A stretch of DNA of 64,000 nt from Holophagae bacterium (GTDB lineage: Bacteria; Acidobacteriota; Holophagae; Acanthopleuribacterales; Acanthopleuribacteraceae): NCBI GenBank assembly GCA_030429565.1, contig JAUIFE010000018.1, forward strand, positions 62,001 to 126,000, given 5' to 3'. Numbering within the stretch: position 1 is the first letter of the stretch; every line of letters starts with the position of its first letter. Both the position numbers and the translations under genes were made by a program. Below, piece after piece: positions 63,059 to 64,000 of the stretch. The notes beneath the pieces are model-generated. The model worked only from the letters and a program-made list of their open reading frames with translations, made no database searches and was not told where the DNA came from.

Positions 63059-63952
63059 GGTGTTCCTTCCTCGCCAAAAGCCGCACCAACAAAACAGGCG
63101 AACGACTAGAGACGAGCTTGTTCATCGTAAATCGGCAAACCCGTCTAGCCCGCATTTCTCACCACGCGGAAGCCGCGTGCGCAGGCGCCGCGGATCGGTG
63201 AGAGATACGGACCGGAAACGACCGACAAAACCGGCGCGCAGCAGGGCGGCACGGCGGGTCGACGGGTGCCCGGCAGGTCCGTCCGCAAGGGCGAACAGGG
63301 TCCAGCCGCCGATTCTAACACCGGCAGCGCCCGCGACCCAAGTGCGCAGGCGCGGGAGACGGCTTTTTGCGGGCGGGCTCACCAAAAATCACAAAAGCGC
63401 GACCTCGCCAAAATGAAAAAATGAACACGGCGCCACGCCCTCACAAAAACCAGATAACCCACGGTCACCCAGTGTTTTATTGCAATTCTCCCAATCATGA
63501 ATCCCCACTCAACTTTCACGTTACCCACTTGCACTTCCCGCCAATCTTTGATACTTCAAAGGACATTGCTACCTTTGGTCGGCGGTATCACGCCCCACAT
63601 TCCTGTTTACAGCGCCTTTTGCGCGGCACCGTGTCGCGACGCTGTAGTTAGGGGTCAACCTAAAACAACAACCTTCGGCATGCCGTACCGCCCACACACC
63701 CGTCACTGGGTGATTCTGGTGTGCGGGTCGATTGATTCGCTGCGAGGCGACGCCGCGTCATGCCAACGCCCTCAAGGTTTTTCTTCATTCATTTTTTATT
63801 CTCCAAGCATGTTCTACCTTTAGGCGACTGCACGAAAGACCCACCTCGGGAACCCGTGTGGATTTCCGATCCGCTTGGATTAAGCCTCAAACGCTGATCG
63901 ATGGCTTTCTGGTTCGGTTTCCCACCTCATTCACGCACAACGAGGCTCTTTC
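63059..63952. other. Intergenic region, no gene recognised
   Basis: About 890 bp. A minus-strand frame at 63122-63385 (87 codons) has GC-rich, protein-like composition (VRIGGWTLFALADGPAGH) but no ribosome binding site and no homology I recognise. The second half is AT-richer and may hold the promoter of the gene beginning at 63953. Confidence 0.4.
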
Positions 63953-64000
63953 ATGTCTAACAGTACCAGTCATATACTCGAAAACAGCGAGCGTTTGCAG
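63953..64000 (+). CDS. Start of a gene leaving the window (partial)
   Basis: ATG at 63953 with GAGG 8 nt upstream opens a frame of 16 codons to the window end (MSNSTSHILENSERLQ). Too short to identify. The 3' part is cut off by the window edge. Confidence 0.5.
   Translation, partial: MSNSTSHILENSERLQ

Noticed and set aside
63122..63385. 87-codon minus-strand ORF upstream of the FKBP gene
   Set aside because: GC-rich frame without ribosome binding site or homology; not supported as a gene.

Overview
The window is a chromosomal stretch of a Gram-negative bacterium with moderately high GC. The Gram-negative reading rests on a PagL-type lipid A deacylase, an HlyD-type export cassette and several exported proteins. 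The lineage cannot be fixed from the sequence alone. The gene mix (trigger factor-ClpP-ClpX, Rho, RecBC, an NTT-like transporter with HEAT repeats, HD-GYP/DUF3369 regulators, exported metzincin and M14 peptidases) would suit an Acidobacteriota/Holophagae-like or deltaproteobacterial-grade organism, but that is a low-confidence guess.

Layout. 0-2.2 kb: end of a chemotaxis operon (cheD, HDOD protein, CheY-like receiver, CheX-like phosphatase). 2.5-4.8 kb: a DUF420-like membrane protein and a PGM1-type ATP-grasp ligase. 4.9-10.6 kb (minus strand): a housekeeping block with engB-rho, then tRNA-Leu, tig, clpP and clpX; the trigger factor carries an unusual His-rich tail. 10.9-19.1 kb (minus): M14 carboxypeptidase, metallophosphoesterase, a double-CxxC protein, a penicillin-acylase-family Ntn hydrolase and an orphan. 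19.5-27.6 kb (plus): recC-recB without recD, mnmD, and a GFA/CENP-V zinc protein. 27.8-33.5 kb (minus): a triple-GYF membrane protein and an exported metzincin with an overlapping exported partner. 34.1-41.3 kb: rfbA, rpmG (minus), a receiver/histidine kinase overlapping a receiver-DUF3369-HD-GYP protein, and a large exported Arg-rich protein.

41.4-43.9 kb is the most unusual region. A Y1/HUH (RAYT-like) transposase gene lies in an AT-richer segment between two arrays of one 18-bp core repeat. The left array (5 full copies) runs in one orientation and the right array (10 copies) in the opposite one. 43.9-51 kb (minus): a GST-fold protein and a three-gene export cassette (HlyD, then two different ABC exporters, the first with a C39-like domain whose catalytic Cys is Ser). 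51.5-57.8 kb (minus): an exported fusion of a PPP-type phosphatase with an atypical Fam20/PI-kinase-like domain, a cNMP-binding protein next to an NTT-HEAT protein, and a GlsB-type membrane protein. 58.3-64 kb: isoaspartyl peptidase, PilZ protein, a TetR regulator and a PagL-like outer-membrane enzyme that share an operator-like box, an exported FKBP isomerase, and the first codons of a gene leaving the window.

Recurring themes are chemotaxis and cyclic-nucleotide signalling (CheD/CheX, HDOD, HD-GYP, PilZ, cNMP domain), proteostasis (Tig, ClpXP, FKBP) and exported hydrolases. Small motif coordinates were read by eye and anchored to the reading frames; a few may be off by a base or two.
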